Shown in pieces: positions 22,130-33,910 of a DNA stretch of 64,000 bases (position 1 is the stretch's first letter; every line of letters begins with the position of its first letter). The stretch spans positions 496,001-560,000 of the forward strand of contig JAIXMF010000001.1 of NCBI GenBank assembly GCA_025201365.1, written 5' to 3'. The notes under the pieces are model-generated. The model was not told the DNA's origin. It ran no database searches and saw only the letters and a program-made list of their open reading frames with translations. Source of the stretch: Syncephalis plumigaleata (taxonomy: Eukaryota; Zoopagomycota; Zoopagomycetes; Zoopagales; Piptocephalidaceae). A program made the translations under genes and the position numbers.

Positions 22130-23683
22130 TCATTCCAATGGTATGACGGCACCATAGTCTATTATGCTAATGTCATTGCAATCCTCGTCAATGATGATCA
22201 TACTTGGCATTAGTGTGTCAATTTGATACTCCTTTGGGTAAATGCCAAGACTACGAATCTTTTGGCCTGTCATGCTATTCACTAGATGAACGGCAACATT
22301 CTCGATATCTTCCATTTCGTACACGGCACAAAGATTACCAATGATATGTTGACATTTCGTGATGTTGGGCCATATGAATCGTGCATGTAGACGGTTCCGT
22401 CTTCTGCTGTATCCATAGCATGTCATTCTTGTAATAGTCGACTCCATGAGATAAGAGTACCGCGGCAACATGTCATCCGGTATACGATGTAGTTCAAGTC
22501 CGCCCGCTTGACTCGGATCGACATCAAGCGGATGGATAAGTATTCTGCGTCGTATACTAATGGTAGCTATTAACATATGACTTAGCCCTAGTGGTCGTGC
22601 CATGCTATACTTTGTATTCCGAGTAAGCGGACAGAATACACCGCTATTTATCTTTTTCATTGACTCGTGTTCGGAATACGCGTAGAGTGACCATTTTATG
22701 TCGCAGGCTATATCGGATCCACGATTGGCGATGTACACGACGGCCATGTCATCGTCCGTATGCTGGAAGCAAATGACGGCCAGTCACCGTCGATCAATTG
22801 TGCGTAGCGTCGATTCCGTTTCATATTCCATACAATTATACTGGTCTGTATACCGAATCCGCTGGAATTAAAGCAATAAAGCAATGCCCATTGCCCGCTT
22901 ACGGAGCGTAATCCATACTTGCTTTGTAGTTTGTCCGATGCCTTCAACTCAAATGGATATCGACTATAGATGTTCACCTGACTAAAGGGCGAGTTGTAAT
23001 AGAGCAGGAATGACATGATATACTCGTTGCTTATAACGACATTCGTCTGATGTACCACTGACGTATTGTTTTCGTCTTCACTCGTCAATTGATGAATTAA
23101 TCAGTGGATACTCTACCGGTATCGATGATGCACCTCGTCATTGCTGGCATATGATCTTGTCGAGATACATGGTGTAGCCTCTAATGCAAATGCAAAACTA
23201 AAATGCTCATTTAGCGCATCGTCTTCATTACCAACGATTAGAACTGCAGTTGCGCAATCATCATCAATGGTCCAATTCTTAATCGATACTGGATTCGTTA
23301 ATGGCATGCTTCTACATCTGGAATGACTATGACACCAGTTATACTCGGTGCACACTCGGATGGAATAGGCCAGATGCCAGCTAGATTGTTTAAAAGCATC
23401 GATGATGATGTTGTTGTTGTTGGAATATTATCCTGTTGTTGATGATTACGTATATACCAGTACAGAAAATCCAATTCTTTACGTATTGTGGAACCATTTA
23501 GAAAGGCTGCTGGTAGATGTGTCGCCATAGCATGTTATCGCTACATATTTTGTCTCTTAATACACGACAACAACGACTTAAATGGAGTAGTGAGGCAGCA
23601 CTAAAACCATAAATAATTACTCGAAAGTCAGTGCTCGTAAGCGCGATAATCACAGAAATAAATCGTGATTGTATATCTGCCAT
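22130..23683 (-). CDS. F-box-like protein, paralogue 2 (frame disturbed)
   Basis: I start at MADIQSRF (23683). Blocks in order are LHLSRCCRVLRDKICSDNMLW, RKELDFLYWYIRN, a WHLAYSIRVCTEYNW block (equivalent to WYDAYRRRVCIERNW in paralogue 1), SVSGQWALLYC, then HIIGNLCAVYEMEDIE and the C-terminal NDISIIDYGAVIPLE. These match paralogue 1 in order and spacing over about 510 residues. The frame changes near 23540 (CCTTT), 23385, about 23100 and 22775; each would be restored by one base. It is either a decaying paralogue or an intact gene with assembly errors. The role is presumed SCF substrate receptor, by analogy only. Confidence 0.62.
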
Positions 23684-24007
23684 TTGATGTGACGTGTATA
23701 TGTATATATATGTATGATGTATGTATACTAAAGAATACGAACAAAATAGAGAGAGAGGAAAGCGATAATTGATTGTTGAATGTATGCTACTTGCCATTAG
23801 TGGAATGCCTTTGTTGTCATGCATCAACGCAGGAAACCAGTTATTGTTGTTATCATCATCAAATATGAATGTAAGTATAGTATAATCAATGTTTTCTCTT
23901 ATAATTGTTACTATTATTTAGATTAGAATAGATGTGTTTAACAATTAATATAATTGATTTCATTTGTAAACATGTTGTTGCTGTTCTTGTTCTTAACTAC
24001 TCAAATA

Positions 24008-24547
24008 CAGTGTTTTTCCATCCATTTTGCGCATTTATCCTTTAACATTTACAGTTTATTGATAAATAATATTACACAATTGTTAACACCATTAGCACCA
24101 TAGAAATGCCAATTGATATAGCATAATAATAATAACAATTCAGTATTAGTAATGGATCATTTATTGATAGCGATAACTATCATCATCAATTCTATAAGAT
24201 AGATGATACAAGTGTACTAGTATAGTTGGATATTGCCATGTCATGTACTTACAAGTAGCTATTGAGCATCGCTTATGGAATCGGGATATGGCAGCATGTC
24301 TGAACTTCATTCAAATTATTCGCAGTCTTCGCAATGGAAGTCGTATTCCAACACAATTCCAACGAGGTGCTGTTCCTTCTAAGCGTTCAAAGAAAGAAGG
24401 ACAAGGACAACGGGGGTCCAAACAACAAAAATCAAATTAACCGTGGAGTTATCGCTGCCGCACCACAAAATACGTAAGTGTTATTATAACTATCATTTAT
24501 TCGTAAAAACAAATGGCTAACTGCGCAAATTGGATGGAAAAAGTCTG
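24008..24547 (+). mobile_element. TA-flanked TIR element, copy 2 (540 bp), with the cleanest Fanzor-like remnant
   Basis: The left end is CAGTGTTTTTCCATCC and the right end is the inverse of CAGACTTTTTCCATCC. TA flanks both sides (24006-24007 and 24548-24549). The interior is homologous to copy 1 along its full length. The remnant at about 24258-24440 reads EHRLWNRDMAACLNFIQII, then SLRNGSRIPTQFQRG, then a Lys/Gln-rich tail ending at TAA 24438-24440. The NRDxxAxxN pattern near the C-terminus is what the RuvC-III motif of TnpB/Fanzor proteins looks like. A CAAGTAG acceptor-like site just upstream suggests this was the last exon. Confidence 0.88.
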
Positions 24548-24549
24548 TA

Positions 24550-25041
24550 TGAATAACACTATTAGTATAGTTAGTATCGTGTTCTATATTCGTAATAACA
24601 ATAAAATAACAATAATAATAAAAGTAGAGCAGTAATAATAATAGTAATGGGTGAACAAATTGTAGTACACGAGAGATGTGTACGTAGAAATGGTGCAAGT
24701 CTTAATGGGTTATACATACAAGATAACTTGTATATATTAGGGGAAGCAAAAAAAGAAAGAAATAAAATAGTATAGTTGATCCGCTACAAGAGTGATTCAT
24801 TAGACAATAATAGTAAGGATCAAATGAATTGATCAACACGTAGATGGTTGTTGAAGCAACAATAAAATAATTAAGAAAACATAATAGAAGTGGAACAAAA
24901 CAAGTAATAGTAATAGTAATGATGATGATGATGATGACAAGAGTAATAAGCGTGGATATTGCTCTTGAGATAATAAAATAATGGTTCAGTTATACTTTTC
25001 TTTTGTTGATTATCATCTTCATTATTACTATTATTCTCTAT
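24550..25041. other. Intergenic gap, no gene seen
   Basis: This gap lies between transposon copy 2 and the 3' end of the kinase gene. It is AT-rich with AATAAT-type and GATGAT runs. No open frame of interest. Confidence 0.5.
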
Positions 25042-27291
25042 CTATCTATCTAGCTTGTTGTTCACCTTTTGGTCTTTTTCTTTTTCCTCCTCATCCTCAT
25101 CTTCGTATTCCTCTCCTTCATATTCTTCGTATTCTTCGTCTTCGTCTTCTTCACCAAAATTACCGACATCGCCATAAAGATCGTCGTCGTAATCACCATA
25201 GTCCATGCCACCTGATATCATGCTTGAACCGCCGGTGTGGGTACATTTGATGGGTGATTATGTCTAGTGAACGTCCACTGCCTGCGGTGATGCCGATGAG
25301 GATCCTCGTAGGCCGTTGACGTATCGTAAATCATTGTGGCTTCGTGTCGATTTCATACGAGCATCCAATCGATCATCCTTAACAGCGCTAGTGTAGGATG
25401 TCGATTCGTGGTCTTGTCCAGTGTGATGGAGGTGGTGATAGCATCGCTGGTAGACTTGGTGTCTTTAGAACTTCATCATAACTGCCGATATCCGATTGCT
25501 CAATGGAAATGGCCGGTAATGTTGGTCGTTTCCGTTGTTTATCCGTGCCATCTGGATGTGCCACTTCATCTGTATTGTCTTTTTGTAGCCAGTCATCGCT
25601 CATGAATCGTTGCATACGCTCTGCTACCGCACGTTGATATCGTTGACCATCATCCTCGGCATCAAATGAATGTTGCTTACGTTGTAGCGGCTGTTTACGT
25701 TCACCATCCAGAATGCTAGCATCTTTGTTGGCATCGTCGTTGTTATTCGAGGGTTATCTGGTTGTAGAAGTGGTTCTCCTGCATTTGTTGCTTCTTCTCC
25801 TCTTCATCACGCTGGTGTTTCTCCCATACTTCACGGTCGAAATCTTTGAATTCATCAAGCATAAGCTGCCATGGCGAGTCGGCCGGATAAGTCTTTGGCT
25901 TTGTGCCCTTTTTACGCTTTTTATGTTGTAATGGAGCTTCATGCAGTAGCACCTCCTCCAAATGGTACAGTGCATCCGTCTTTACCAGTGCAGGATCCGG
26001 TTGGAATAGCGAGCTCAACTGTTTGTTCTCCATCTTTTCCCATTCGACGTCGTGAAAGTAGGGATGCTCTTTGAACGGGCGATACTTGCATCCTAAACGA
26101 TCACGAGCCTTTGGCTCTAAGAAGCTAAGAATAGCGTCGGTGCACGATGACGATACTTTTTGATCAATCTTCTTGGGATAAGTAACTAGATAGTGCAAGT
26201 CATCAATATGCTGATAGGAAGTAATTGATAATTGTATAAATCAACGGTGGTGAGTGGCTTACTTTGATGTTTCAACACTGCCTCGCCAATGCTTCGTTTT
26301 GATTTGCCACGGAAGGGTGGTTTCCCGTAGAGAAGTTCGAACATAAGGACACCGAGTGACCACCAGTCTACACTCTCGTAGTAGCCTTTTTGTTGGAACA
26401 CCTCAGGAGCCATGTAACTATAGGTACCGGCCAAACTCTAATTTAACATTTATACCCATACCCATTTATACATTTATATGTCTAAGTTAGATGGTTAACA
26501 TTCCTAATCGGCATTCGTTTACTAACCTTCATTGGTTTGTCGCGGCGAATTCGACCGGCTACGTTGAAATCCGTTAAATGACAATGACCTCGTTCGTCGA
26601 GTAGAATGTTAGCCGGTTTAATATCGCTATAATAAAGTGCCATCATTAGTATAATTATTGTCATCATGATAGCTACTACTACTACTACCACTACTACTTA
26701 CCGATGAACAATACGTTGCTTATGAAGATAACGAAGTGCCAGTGCAATCTCGCATATGTAGAATTTGACGACATTTTCCGGAAAGTATTCGCATCGTTCT
26801 AAATGGAAAGCTAGATCGCCGCCCATCATTGGATCTAGCATGATATACATGTGCTCGTCATCTTGGAATGCTGCCTGCAAATTACACACCAACGGATGCG
26901 ATAAACGCTGTAGAATGCGTCGTTCATTGATGATGTTGCGTACGGCCTTTTGACGAACACACTGCGCCTTAGAGATGTACTTTAAGGCGAAGACACGATT
27001 ATCCGATCGACGATTGACAATCATCACTCTTCCAAATGAGCCACGACCCACCGAGCGAATAAGGTCGAAATCCGATAACTCCATGCCACCGGGTCGACCG
27101 AAATAATCGTTACTTGCTGCGTCGACGCCCGTGTCGCCTTTTGGAAATTCACCATGCGTAGGAGAATGCGAATGAGGCAGTGGAGGTGCGTCGTCGTCGG
27201 AATACTGCCGATGGCGGTTACGAGCAGCCAACTTGGCGAGGCTACGGTCGTTCCCGTGATAGGTGAGCGCTTTGCCTTGTTTGTTCCCCAT
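25042..27291 (-). CDS. STK32/YANK family AGC-type Ser/Thr kinase
   Basis: The start is at 27291. MGNKQGKAL is a strong N-myristoylation signal, so membrane attachment is likely. The kinase domain begins near residue 75: VGRGSFGRV (G-loop), FALKYIS (VAIK lysine), [12 protein letters not shown] split by an intron (exons 26702-27291 and 26527-26626), then LTDFNVA. DFN in place of DFG is typical of STK32/YANK kinases, supporting the assignment. [19 protein letters not shown] and [15 protein letters not shown] follow (from 26263-26437 on). The C-terminal part (25042-26210) has a basic patch, low-complexity sequence and an acidic end ([20 protein letters not shown]). Single-base shifts occur near 25747 and 25266, so the tail is approximate. 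Confidence 0.82.
26673..26699. repeat. (TAC)n microsatellite in a kinase intron
   Basis: A run of CTA/TAC triplets lies at the 5' end of the first intron of the STK32-like gene, directly after its donor. It is a simple repeat with no other feature. Confidence 0.7.
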
Positions 27292-28407
27292 AGCGAATAG
27301 ATAGATAAATAAATAGTGATGGTTGTATGCTGATAGTAAAAGGCACGCGCTATAAATTAGGCTGTTGTAATAATAATAATATAAACGCTACCAACAAAAT
27401 GTCAGCCAGCGGATCTTATTAAGCTTATAGGCTAGGGATTCTCAGCTGGCCGACTAGCGGAAACAGAACGATGGAACAAATGCAAAAAGGTCGAACAAGT
27501 AGTCTTGATGCAAAAAGCCCACTTTTGGGCCAGTGCGTTATTATGGTATGATAGTGGTCTAGATGTGAAGGGATACGGTTTAGAGAAATGAGACGAGACA
27601 GGGAGAAATGAGACGAGACGAGACGAGACGAGTTATGAGATGAGGGAGACTAAAATGAGCTAGATGAAGTAAAGATGTAGCGAGTACGCGTGCAAAGGAG
27701 AAGAATCGATGCACATGTGATACACTAGGTGTAGGATGCGAATGTTTGGGCGTAGGCGACAAGACTTTTTGGTGCTCGTCTTCCCTTACGAGTAAGTTAA
27801 TGTGGTAGATATGCGCGTGTGCGTATGCATATGCATATGTGTATGCATGTAGGCACGAATGAATGAATCAAAGAAGAAATGAAGGGATGAAGGGATGGAT
27901 GAATGAACGAACGAATGTGCATATATTGCTATTGATAATAGTGTGTGGAAAAAGTAGTAAATACGCCGATCTATATGAATATTGCATACGCATATAGTTT
28001 GGTATTTTGTTTAGAGTTCAAGGTTCGTGAACAATTGACATGCTGACAACACACTAATGTACCACCATGCTTTGTCTAGAAATGGATAACGATAGTGTCA
28101 CTTTCGAGAATGTCATGTTATATCCGCAACTATCCGTTTATATTCATTGAATATCATATCTTTGTGAATGACAAGGCATTACTTCTAATACAAACTAGAC
28201 AACGCTTATATGCTAATGAAACAGATATACTGAAATAACAATGGCGTTATCGTTGTTAGTAGCAAGTGAATGCAGAAACAGCAAGGTATCTATTGTAGTA
28301 TAATATATATGAATGGCCACACCTTATGCGAACAATTCACATTCATACACCGCGCAACCGTATCTTTCATCACATTCCTTTATCTACGGTTACTTCATTC
28401 GTGTTTA
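27292..28407. other. Intergenic region, no gene seen
   Basis: The region lies between the start of the STK32-like gene and the stop of NCA2. It contains GAGAC-type repeats near 27595-27630, GTGTGCGTATGC-type alternating DNA near 27810-27850 and GAATGAATG runs near 27860-27915. No coding, tRNA or transposon signal was recognised. Confidence 0.5.
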
Positions 28408-31112
28408 TCAGTTCATAGCTGCCTGTCCCATAAGAAATCCATAAGTGCGATACATTCTATGCAGTGTGCCAAGGCGTTGTCTAGATGACATCTGCGTGTC
28501 TTCCAATTCACGTAGATCCATGAGGAATTCCCGTTGCATCGGGTCACTCAGGGCCAATCGGGGTAATAGTACCCGAAGTCGATGTGTATTGCAAAGGACT
28601 AATCCGTGCGCTTGATACATGGACTTTGACATTGACGCGATTCGGTTTTGACGAGCAGGTTCATTGTCGTAGTTCAAGGTAGACACGGCCGAGTCGGAAT
28701 GTCGGTTGAGGACTCGATCGGTACGTCTAGTAGAGAAATAAGAACCGGTTAGCATTGAATGAATGACATGCGAATAGCAAATGATGAACTATGTGACATG
28801 ACACTTGGTTGTCATATGTGATATGCATCAAACACGCGTGCACACATACGCACATACACACATACACACATGTACATGTGTACGCATGCGCGTCTATCGT
28901 TCACCTGCTTTAGTTTGCTCATGTAATTAGCATTACTTACCGCAACCAATCACACGCTTCTTGCTGTGCTACACCAGCCGAGAGACCTCGACGTCTATAC
29001 CATACGGTACGCAGCCAGCGAGTCATACCAAAAGTAATCAAGAGAACCGGTGCCGCCGTAAGAAATGCGAAATTTAACTCATTGGCACGTAGCAGTTTAT
29101 CGAGTGCTGCCATGGCCAATTCCAAATCTACCTTGCCCTTTTGTACTTGGATCAGTAGTACGCGTATTAAATGACCTATTACATCAATGATATTGTCAAT
29201 ACTATATCACATACTAAGCTGTAATAATCGGCAATAATAAATACCTAGTAATGCACTTTTTAACGGGGTCTATCATTTGTGTAATTAGTAATGAGTAGAT
29301 GATAACCAGTAACATATGTATATATAAATGATAATGTCAAGCTGTACCTTCATTTCTCGTTCGTATTCGCGTAATACCATTGTAAGATCACCATCACGAA
29401 CGGTTTGACGAATAACATTCAGCTCCTGTTCGTTTAACTGCCCTTTCTCTTGTACCAGATCGATTACCATACGCTCTAACGACTAGAGTAATATGAGTGA
29501 TTATTTGAGCAATTGCTATTCATTGAGTAATACGTACATCGAGATCAGCGGCTAACGATGCCTTTCCCATAATGTTGAGTCGACCTTCTCGGTGTCGAAC
29601 TGTCTCGTAGATATTTTGCACCGGGCGCCACACCCATTCAATTAGGAAATCTTGTACTGTATGCTTCATCTCCCCTATCCAATGGACGATCGTGCGTCGT
29701 TTCATAACAAGGAAGCTAAGCAATGATGGACCTGCCACCATACCGATGCCAATGGTTGGCCAGTATCGAGTTAGAAAGTCGGGTCGTCCGTTGACTTGTA
29801 ACACGCGTGAATTCATGTAGTTGAACTTTTGCAAATCCTCCTCGAGTGCTAGCAAGTTGAATCGTACCTCTTCCGCAGTTAATAGATGTAATGTAGCATC
29901 TAATAATAATGATAATAACATTAGCCCTATACATTCTGTTAGTCTACTATTTCCCTGACTCACCATTGACTGTGGTCAACGCATTAGCAATTGCGACCTT
30001 CTCGTTGGAATCCTCCAAGACGACACGCATGGCTTGTTGAGTACAATGCAATAGTTGCGATAACAAATAGCGTATTTGATCAACACCATCTAGATGCAGT
30101 GACTCTCCTCGGTTCTGACCGTCATCATCGTTTTCTCCACTCGCTAACGCATGATTCTGACGATTGAATTGACTCATAGACAGCTGACCTTGCTCCGCCA
30201 GATAGCCCAGACCTACGGCGTATCGACGTCGAGTCTCATTGAGTCGATTACGCTTTAAGCCAGCCTCTCTCTGTGCTAGTGATAGCCATCCTTGTGCCGG
30301 CCACCACGGCAGATGACTCGTAATATGTCGTACATAAATGCCTATACGTCCTGTTAGACCTTCAATAGCGGCGGAGGGATGAAGCGATGCTGTCGGATGC
30401 AAGCTTGAAATCCAGTTGAAAACACGTTGTGGCGTAGCTAGCAGAATGACAATATAGTTGATTAGCACGCGATCACTCATCAACCATAAAAGCACCGCTT
30501 ACTTTGTAATAGATAAATGGCCGCCCATCTTGGACTATCGATACGTCGTCCCCAATAAGTCATGGACGACGATAATGGCTGAGTGGCGCTCATGATACGC
30601 TCGAGTACACGTACGTGCATCACACTTACGATCATGCCGAGAAGCCACCAGCGAGCGTGTTGTAGTAGATGTCGTTGCTCCGCATTGGCATCCGTATCAT
30701 CGCCCATCGTGATATCAAGCAAGGAGGTGATGGAGAGTGTGGCCGATTCACCAACTTGTATAGAGTGTTGCAGCATGGTGAGCGTATTCAAGAGTGTTTG
30801 CGCATACTCCCGTACAGACTTTGGTATTTCTACGCCGTCGTCTGTCGACTCGCTCGAGGATAGTGTTTGCAACGAAGTCAGCATTGGTGACCGTGCACTC
30901 AACTCATCTTTAGACGTTGCAGTTACACTGGTGGCAGCAACACCAGTAGTTTCTGCTCTCGTGTCGTCTCCTGCTCCCTGCTGACACGACCAGTCGAGCA
31001 ATTCCTGGTCGAGTAAACGCCATCTTTCATGTACAAGATTATCGTGCATGGTAGAGAAAAACGAAAAACCATAAACGCGTCTTGTATCACCATAATTTTG
31101 ATATAAACGCAT
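28408..31112 (-). CDS. NCA2: Nca2-like mitochondrial protein (nuclear control of ATPase 2)
   Basis: Nca2 proteins sit in the mitochondrial membranes and in yeast affect expression of the mitochondrial ATP6/ATP8 message. Exons are about 29964-31112, 29538-29899, 29348-29482, 28941-29175 and 28408-28726. The diagnostic C-terminal domain has [39 protein letters not shown] (usual form SQELNF), [10 protein letters not shown] and, in the last exon, [13 protein letters not shown] hydrophobic helix ([20 protein letters not shown]) lies in the middle. The N-terminal half is helical with a Ser/Thr-rich loop. At about 30491 the frame shifts by one base in a T-run (GCTTTTATGG); I read this as continuous coding sequence and not as an intron. 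Confidence 0.82.
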
Positions 31113-31334
31113 CTATGCAATCAATTATCATACAAATAAGGCCTTTCAGACTTGTATTAAATTCTAGTCCATTACGACATTTGATTGTATTCGACATTCT
31201 CAACTAAAGAGAGAGAAATACGATGAGTTTATTCGATGATCATTTAGTTCATAGAAAGCATTAGTATGTCATATGGTTTAATGATGTATAAACACTACGC
31301 TTCTTAACTAATATAGAATGATTTATTGATGCTC

Positions 31335-32962
31335 CTATAGTTCACCATATTCATGTATTGTTTGTACCTCGCTGTTATAGGAATTACATAATATACCACT
31401 CATTGCATATCTATCTAGTGACCAATCTGTTTTTGGTTCTTCCATTTGGCGTACTATCTCTTTTGTATTGATGTCTACAAGCAATCGACTGTATAGACGC
31501 TTACGAGCTTTTACAATAAACATATATAAATCTCCAATGATATGTCTGATGAAAATTGTACCCGGCATTTGTAATACTTGATCGTCATTGTAGAATAAGT
31601 CTGTCCTTACTTTTGTTGGGTCGGAACCAAGTATTGAATAATCGCATCCAGCCCATAATAATGAGGTAGGTATATGTTGCTTAGATATAGTGTAGCAATT
31701 ACGTGGAATATGACTTTGACCATTGGATGCTACGCTATGGATTATACATGGATTATTATCATGATTACCATGTAGCCTGATGATCATATGCGAATTGTTT
31801 GGATTACGCGCAAGATATATTGACGTAGCTGTACCCTTTCAGGTAGTTGAAACCAGCCATTTCGCAATTGTACAACATGATTATTACTCGAGAACTGGTA
31901 TAATGCCCATTCAATACGACCACATCATCATCTTCGACTATCTTGCCGTGTATACTATTGCTGTATTATTGGTTGTTTTATAGAGACGAGTGGCATTCCA
32001 TGTATCATCAATGCTTCCTGAACACATGATACTATTATCTATATCGAATACCATTATATCCACTAAATTCATTGATATTAGTACTAGTTATATTGCATCA
32101 TTGTACAATTACTACACTTACATATACGAATTGGTAAATCATTGAATAATCCCACTCTCTCATGCACTAATAATATCCATTTCCCTTCGACTGTCATCAC
32201 TTCATATTGTACTGGAACGTCAAATGTAGTGAAAATACTACCATGTTTGCGAGAAAGTATTTTTACATTATAGTTGGTGTCGCTCTTGATATCAATAGGA
32301 AATAAGGCTATGTAATGGTCACCCAGGACATAAAAATACTGAGCATTAATATCGCTATCCAGTAAAAAAAGATTTGGCGATGTGGAGGGCGTACTGCTAT
32401 ATACAATGTTGTTTACTAATCTAAGATTCGAATGCGGCAAATATTCTAAACTATAACTATGATCTGACGTTTCGTTCGAGCGCCTAGTTTGTACGATAAC
32501 TGAGCTATTATTTGGAAATTCTGTGCTATAATTTGATATACACCCCTCCTCTTCCATATCGATATGCGTGGTTTGCATCGTCCAATCGCCAATTATTCTC
32601 GGTGCTCAATCGTCGACGATATGTGTTGTACCAGTCCACATTCTCTAGTAGATCGGCTCGTTTATCCGATGTACATGGATTGTTGACATCCGTGCGTACA
32701 CACCATAATACGAAATCCATTTCTTTAGTATAATAATCTCCTGATAGGAAATTCCTATGATATAGTGCTTGCCATAATGCTCTATCATCTCGAATACTGC
32801 TTCTTAACAAGCGACAACATGCTGATAAACGCAATAATCCGATAGGAACAAGTAGACTACAAAAAATACACTGGTCCTGAAATGGAAGAGTATTCAGACA
32901 AACTAGTAATCTACAAGACGAGTTGGAATTACTCGATATTCAGCAGTAGTAGTAGTAGACAT
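31335..32962 (-). CDS. F-box-like protein, paralogue 3 (frame disturbed)
   Basis: The probable start is MSTTTTAEYR at 32962. The F-box-like part is LVCLNTLPFQDQCIF, then LRLSACCRLLRSSIRDDRALW, matching LNTLPFSNFWRF and LSFCSRALRNRICADVSLW of paralogue 1. KEMDFVLWCVR and WYNTYRRRLSTENNWR follow. Later blocks (EGKWILLVHE, NNTAIVYTA, RIEWALYQFSS, IIGDLYMFIV) align in order with paralogue 1. The frame moves at about five places, near 32930, 32575, 32090, 31880 and 31800, most in keeping with single-base changes. Decay cannot be separated from assembly error here. An orphan Fanzor-like fragment lies 255 bases upstream. Confidence 0.6.
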
Positions 32963-33214
32963 AGTGGAATGGAATAAGAAAGGCGATATGGGTAGAGAAA
33001 TACGATGACGTTATTTAATCAAGAATACACAAATAAATCATACCAAGTGTGGATAAAATGAAGCATGGTGTTCAAGTCTTCTAATTGACGAGATATCCTA
33101 CTGTCACTGTCATGCTTCTTAGATGAGTACAATCTATAACAATATACTATTCATTATTCTATTAGATGCACACATCAGAATTGTAAAGATAACATGAAGA
33201 TAAAGGATTCGAGT

Positions 33215-33413
33215 ATCGTGTATGGAATCGGGATATGGCAGCATGTCTGACTTTATTCAGATTATTCTCAGTCTTTGCGATGGAAACGGTGTTCCAATAC
33301 AACTACATCAAAGTGATGCTACTTCTAAATGTTCGAGAAATGAAGGAAACAAAAAACAACTTATCCGTAATGGTTATCGCTTTCACATCTATAAATGTGC
33401 AGACAGGAAGTAG
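33215..33413 (+). mobile_element. Orphan fragment of the Fanzor-like remnant, without TIRs
   Basis: The sequence around GTATGGAATCGGGATATGGC is nearly identical to the interiors of transposon copies 1 and 2. It gives VWNRDMAACL, then, one base out of frame, FIQIILSLCDGNGVP. No CAGTGTTTTTCCATCC end was found within about 400 bases on either side. It is either a truncated insertion or what remains of the parent coding element. Upstream sequence (KDNMKIKDSSI-type frame) does not match the noncoding part of copies 1 and 2, so it may derive from a longer element. Confidence 0.65.
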
Positions 33414-33910
33414 TTGATAAACACTCTTATCTCTCGCCATCCAGTATAAACATCATACTCCTGTATATACTAATCAGTATAGCATAGATAACAAAAAGTG
33501 CACGCGTGTAGCTGAGTACAAATACGTATATGGCAATTCTTATAAGCTCACCACCATTACAAATCCCAAACTTGTACATTAATCATGCTACACTTGCCAT
33601 ATTTTGCTATTGTCCGAAATAACGCATGTCATCGAAACAGAAAAGAAAAGCAATATAAAAGTAGCTACTATACCATAACGCCAACGCATAATCCAGTTTA
33701 TTCTTTTAGATATTCCCTTTCTATTATGACAATGTTGTGTTATCAAGCTTTGCTTCTTCTTAGTAGTATATACTTCTATAACTACTAGTCCATCAACGGT
33801 AACAGCCACGGAAACATTAATTAGAGTGCGAAGTAGGTGGAATAAATAGTCATAACAAGACGTGATGATCCTCTTTTCTAACGATATACAAAGTTATCGA
33901 TGATTTCTCA
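33414..33910. other. Intergenic gap with a doubtful small membrane frame
   Basis: A minus-strand frame of about 70 codons (33588-33806) holds one hydrophobic stretch (YGIVATFILLFFSVSMTCVI) after a basic region. It lacks a convincing ATG and has no recognisable relative. I leave it as unassigned DNA. Confidence 0.35.

Noticed and set aside
30480-30505. Intron in NCA2 near 30490
   Set aside because: The only possible GT-AG piece is about 27 bases, too short; a one-base gap in a T-run keeps the protein continuous.
33222-33413. Open frame starting MESGYGSMS, repeated at several places (also near 2970 and 24276)
   Set aside because: It is the wrong frame of the shared transposon exon; the frame one base over gives the conserved LWNRDMAACLNF motif.
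32560-33620. TIR ends around the orphan Fanzor-like fragment
   Set aside because: I looked for CAGTGTTTTTCCATCC and its complement on both sides and found none, so it is listed as a fragment only.
33588-33806. Small membrane protein gene on the minus strand
   Set aside because: It has no convincing ATG, no relatives recognised and only one hydrophobic stretch in AT-rich DNA.
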